Assembly: GCF_003732425.1 (NCBI RefSeq)
Contig: NZ_MOBX01000003.1
Location: forward strand, 682,001 to 746,000
Origin: Pseudomonas fluorescens
GTDB lineage: Bacteria; Pseudomonadota; Gammaproteobacteria; Pseudomonadales; Pseudomonadaceae
Direction: 5' to 3'
Length of the DNA stretch: 64,000 nucleotides
Numbering within the stretch: position 1 is the stretch's first letter; each line of letters opens with the position of its first letter. Under the pieces are notes generated by a model that did no database searches, had not been told where the DNA came from, and worked only from the letters and a program-made list of their open reading frames with translations. The position numbers and the translations under genes are program-made. This document shows positions 61,155 to 64,000 of the stretch, in pieces.

Positions 61155-61180
61155 ACCCTGCCCGCAATTTAAAGTGCACC

Positions 61181-61317
61181 CCTGTGGCGAGGGGATTTAT
61201 CCCCGTTCGGCTGCGCAGCAGTCGTAAACCGGAAACACTCGGTATGTCTGGCGAAATTCGGTTGCAGGATTTGGGGTTGCTGCGCAACCCAACGGGGATA
61301 AATCCCCTCGCCACAGG
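61181..61317. repeat. REP pair (CCTGTGGCGAGGGGATTTATCC variant)
   Basis: An inverted pair of the family seen at 5491 lies 27 bp after the hxcQ stop, inside the T2SS operon. The tip of its second half runs directly into the first 36-bp tandem array. Confidence 0.88.
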
Positions 61318-61460
61318 GGATTGTATTGCCACAGGGGGGTTCACTAGCCCAAGGGATTGCATTGCCACAGGGGGTTTCACTAGCCCAAGGGATCGCATTG
61401 GCACAGGGGATTTCACTGGCCCAAGGGATCGCATTGCCACAGGGGATTTCACTGGCACGA
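61317..61460 (+). repeat. 36-bp tandem repeat, four units
   Basis: Units begin at 61317, 61353, 61389 and 61425 with GGGAT(T/C)G(T/C)ATTG and share CCACAGGGG and TTCACT(A/G)GCCCAA. Each unit contains a piece (GCCACAGGGG) identical to the REP tip. Thirty-six bases equal twelve codons, so the array stays open in one frame with a DCIATGGFTSPR-type repeat. It lacks spacers, so it is not CRISPR. Confidence 0.92.
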
Positions 61461-61523
61461 TCAAAGCGGTAGCGATCCAAACGGGGCGACGGTTATGAAA
61501 CCCAACATCAAGGTGCAGCACAT

Positions 61524-61660
61524 CCCTGTGGCGAGGGAGCTTGCTCCCGCTCGGGGGCGAAGCCGCCGTAAATCCGGTGTGCGAGGTGTGTCTGAAACAA
61601 CCGCTGTGCAGGTTTTGGGTCTGCTGCGCAGCCCGGCGGGAGCAAGCTCCCTCGCCACAG
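61524..61660. repeat. Second REP pair of the same operon gap
   Basis: Another inverted pair of the CTGTGGCGAGGGAGC family ends exactly where a second 36-bp array begins, repeating the REP-plus-array layout of 61181-61460. Confidence 0.88.
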
Positions 61661-61732
61661 GGGATTGCATTTCCACAGGGGGGGGCACTGGCCCAAGGGA
61701 TCGTATTGGCACAGGGGATTGCATTGCTGCAG
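61661..61732 (+). repeat. 36-bp tandem repeat, second array of two units
   Basis: Units begin at 61661 and 61697 and match the unit of the first array (GGGATTGCATT, CACTGGCCCAA). The array ends 46 bp before the hxcR start. Confidence 0.88.
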
Positions 61733-61778
61733 AAATGAGGAACAACGCAGCTCCTACAGGGATTGGGGAGGACACGAG

Positions 61779-63185
61779 ATGAGTGCGTTGCCTTACGCCT
61801 GGGCCAAGGCGCAGCGGATTTTGTTGTGTGATGGCGTGTTGACGGTGTGTCCGTCGACGCCGGGCTGGTCGATCAGTGAGGCGCGGCGGCAGTTTGGTGC
61901 GACTACGATTCAGCGCGTGCGCGATGACGAACTCGATGGCTTGCTCGCCAGCGCTTATGCCGACACCGGCAGTGCGGCGGCGGTGGTCGGTGCAGCAGAA
62001 AACGAAGTCGATCTCGACCGCCTGATGCAGGACATGCCGGAAATCACCGACCTGCTCGACACCCAGGACGGCGCGCCGGTGATTCGCATGATCAACGCGC
62101 TGCTGACTCAAGCCGCGCGTGACGAGGCCAGCGACATTCACATCGAACCGTTCGAAACCCATTCGGTGGTGCGCTACCGGGTCGACGGCACGCTGCGTGA
62201 CGTGGTCTCGCCGCGCAAGGCCTTGCACGGTGCGCTGGTGTCGCGGATCAAGATCATGGCGCAGCTCGACATCGCCGAAAAACGTCTGCCGCAGGACGGT
62301 CGCATCGCGTTGCGCGTGGCCGGGCGGCCGATCGACATTCGTGTCTCCACGGTGCCGACCGGGCATGGCGAACGCGTGGTTATGCGTCTGCTCGACAAAC
62401 AGGCCGGGCGTCTGCATCTGGAAACCCTGGGCATGGACGCACAGGTATTGGCCAAACTCGATCACCTGATCCGCCAGCCCCACGGCATCGTGCTGGTCAC
62501 CGGCCCCACCGGCAGCGGCAAAACCACCAGCCTGTATGCGGCATTGGCGCGGCTGGATGCGAGTACCAGCAACATCCTCACCGTGGAAGACCCGGTGGAA
62601 TACGACCTGCCGGGGATCAGCCAGATTCAGGTCAACGCCAAGATCGACATGACCTTTGCCCTGGCGCTGCGGGCAATCCTGCGCCAGGACCCGGACATCA
62701 TCATGATCGGCGAAATCCGCGATCTCGAAACCGCACAAATCGCTGTACAGGCCTCGCTGACCGGGCACCTGGTGCTGGCAACGCTGCACACCAACGACGC
62801 GGTGTCGGCGGTCAACCGCTTGATCGACATGGGCGTCGAACCGTTTTTGCTCGCGTCATCGATGCTCGGCGTGCTCGCACAACGCCTGGTGCGACGCCTA
62901 TGCAATAAGTGCAAACAGGAAGACCCGGCGACACCCGGCACTTGGCGCCCGGTCGGCTGCGCGGCGTGCAATCAAACCGGCTACAGCGGTCGCACCGGCA
63001 TCCACGAATTGTTCTGCATCGACGACGACATCCGCACCCTGATTCACCAAGGGGCAGGGGAGCAGGCCTTGCGCGCATCGGCCGCCAAGGCCGGGATGTT
63101 CAGCCTGCGCGAGGACGGTGAGCGCTGGATCCGCAGCGGCGCCACCGCCCCTGAAGAAATCCTCCGTGTGACACGGGACGCCTGA
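61779..63185 (+). CDS. hxcR: Type II secretion ATPase, GspE/HxcR
   Basis: A 468-residue secretion ATPase. A short N-domain is followed by the catalytic domain: Walker [11 protein letters not shown] (~242-251), an Asp box, Walker [13 protein letters not shown] and a His box. There is also the GspE zinc domain with two CxxC pairs ([16 protein letters not shown]). It drives pseudopilus growth from the cytoplasmic side of HxcY. ATG 61779 has GGGGAGG upstream; the frame is open to 61665 but that is repeat DNA. The stop overlaps the hxcS start (TGATG). Confidence 0.95.
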   Translation: MSALPYAWAKAQRILLCDGVLTVCPSTPGWSISEARRQFGATTIQRVRDDELDGLLASAYADTGSAAAVVGAAENEVDLDRLMQDMPEITDLLDTQDGAPVIRMINALLTQAARDEASDIHIEPFETHSVVRYRVDGTLRDVVSPRKALHGALVSRIKIMAQLDIAEKRLPQDGRIALRVAGRPIDIRVSTVPTGHGERVVMRLLDKQAGRLHLETLGMDAQVLAKLDHLIRQPHGIVLVTGPTGSGKTTSLYAALARLDASTSNILTVEDPVEYDLPGISQIQVNAKIDMTFALALRAILRQDPDIIMIGEIRDLETAQIAVQASLTGHLVLATLHTNDAVSAVNRLIDMGVEPFLLASSMLGVLAQRLVRRLCNKCKQEDPATPGTWRPVGCAACNQTGYSGRTGIHELFCIDDDIRTLIHQGAGEQALRASAAKAGMFSLREDGERWIRSGATAPEEILRVTRDA

Positions 63186-64000
63186 TGAATCGCTATCGTT
63201 TTGAAGCTGCCGATGCGACCGGCAAGATCGAAACCGGGCACCTTGAGGCGGACAGCCAGGCTGCCGCGTTCAGTGTTTTACGCGGGCGCGGTTTGACCGC
63301 GTTGTCGGTGCATAAGGAAAGCAACGTCGCCAGTCACGGTGGCGGTGGACTGTTCAGCGCCAAACTCTCCGACAACGACCTGGCCTGGGCCACTCGGCAA
63401 TTGGCGAGTCTGTTGGGCGCGAGCCTGCCATTGGAAGCTGCGTTGAGTGCCACGGTCGAGCAGGCCGAGAAAAAGCACATCGCCCACACCCTGAGCGCCG
63501 TGCGTGCTGATGTGCGTAGCGGCATGCGTCTAGCGGAGTCGTTGGCCGCACGGCCACGGGATTTTCCGGAGATCTACCGTGCGTTAATTGCGGCGGGTGA
63601 GGAGTCCGGTGATCTGGCGCAAGTCATGGAGCGGCTGGCGGATTACATCGAGGAGCGCAACAACCTGCGCGGCAAGATTCTCACCGCGTTTATTTATCCG
63701 GGTGTGGTCGGGCTGGTGTCGATCGGCATTGTGATTTTCCTGCTCAGTTATGTGGTGCCGCAGGTGGTCAGCGCGTTTTCCCAGGCGCGGCAGGATTTGC
63801 CGGGGTTGACCTTGGCGATGCTCAACGCGAGTGATTTCATCCGCAGTTGGGGCTGGCTGTGCGCGGGGATCATGGCCGCAAGCTTCTGGAGTTGGCGCTT
63901 GTACCTGCGCAATCCGGCGGCGCGTTTGAGTTGGCATCATCGGGTGCTGAAATTGCCGCTGTTCGGACGTTTCATTCTGGGCCTGAACACCGCGCGTTTT
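63185..64000 (+). CDS. hxcS: Type II secretion platform protein GspF/HxcS, N-terminal part
   Basis: The first ~272 residues of the polytopic inner-membrane platform protein; the rest lies beyond the window. The cytoplasmic F domain has RQLASLLGASLPLEAALSA and the LIAAGEESGDLAQVMERLAD signature, followed by a membrane span (GVVGLVSIGIVIFLLSYVVP) and a second one. It couples ATPase HxcR to pseudopilus assembly. Translationally coupled to hxcR. Confidence 0.94.
   Translation, partial: MNRYRFEAADATGKIETGHLEADSQAAAFSVLRGRGLTALSVHKESNVASHGGGGLFSAKLSDNDLAWATRQLASLLGASLPLEAALSATVEQAEKKHIAHTLSAVRADVRSGMRLAESLAARPRDFPEIYRALIAAGEESGDLAQVMERLADYIEERNNLRGKILTAFIYPGVVGLVSIGIVIFLLSYVVPQVVSAFSQARQDLPGLTLAMLNASDFIRSWGWLCAGIMAASFWSWRLYLRNPAARLSWHHRVLKLPLFGRFILGLNTARF

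Noticed and set aside
61317..61460. 36-bp direct repeats considered as a CRISPR array
   Set aside because: Units are head to tail without spacers and no cas genes are present.
61151..61782. Open frames with repeated DCIATGGFTSPR-like units between hxcQ and hxcR
   Set aside because: They arise from REP and 36-bp repeats that happen to be a multiple of three. They have no ribosome site or family resemblance.

Overview
The window is a chromosomal segment of a fluorescent Pseudomonas (P. fluorescens group). The evidence is high GC coding sequence, three families of short REP palindromes typical of these genomes, an intact Bat/MoxR operon, a giant 180-kDa-class NAD-glutamate dehydrogenase, and a VreAIR/Hxc locus laid out as in P. 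aeruginosa.

Layout. 1-4567 (minus): the N-terminal ~1520 residues of a giant DUF6543-type toxin-like protein that runs off the left edge. 4688-13285: an oxidative sugar-acid locus (FadR-type GntR regulator, IlvD/Edd aldonate dehydratase, MFS carrier, FAH-fold AraD1 enzyme, 2-oxoglutarate-semialdehyde dehydrogenase, periplasmic lactonase), which would take an aldonate such as L-arabinonate to 2-oxoglutarate. 13442-20552: small exported or membrane proteins, a glutathione transferase, sbcC/sbcD and a small zinc-ribbon protein. 20798-27640 (minus): a tightly overlapping moxR-DUF58-DUF4381-batA-batB-batD operon. 27769-40369: an ABC exporter, an acidic small protein, gdhB, a lipoprotein, a cupin, a monooxygenase, a MocR regulator and an AhpD-like protein. 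40493-42760: a cell-surface-signalling unit vreA-vreI-vreR (STN/TonB-like protein, ECF sigma factor, FecR-type anti-sigma). 43598-45201 and 55112-64000: an Hxc-type type II secretion system (hxcW, U, P | V, T, X, Y, Z, Q, R, S), the last gene truncated by the window end.

The Hxc cluster is split between hxcP and hxcV by a ~10 kb accessory island (about 45202-55111). The island carries (i) a low-GC three-gene ABC-3C / Lamassu-like defence operon (nuclease-like effector, middle component, SMC/Rad50-like ATPase), and (ii) a toxin-immunity module (LysM-like plus glycine-rich membrane effector, two paralogous membrane proteins, two further small exported or membrane proteins). Two ~845 bp direct repeats flank the second module.

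Each direct repeat holds a DUF6124 gene behind a ~300 nt leader. Comparing the two leaders shows compensatory base changes in five helices. It also shows a triplicated arm arrangement (1:2 versus 2:3 pairing) whose third arm reaches the Shine-Dalgarno sequence. I read this as a bistable cis-acting RNA switch that I cannot assign to any named family, and it is the most interesting object in the window. Other oddities are an extremely G-rich 3' half of hxcP next to the island, in-frame 36-bp tandem repeats between hxcQ and hxcR, and a 71/143-bp tandem REP array downstream of vreR.
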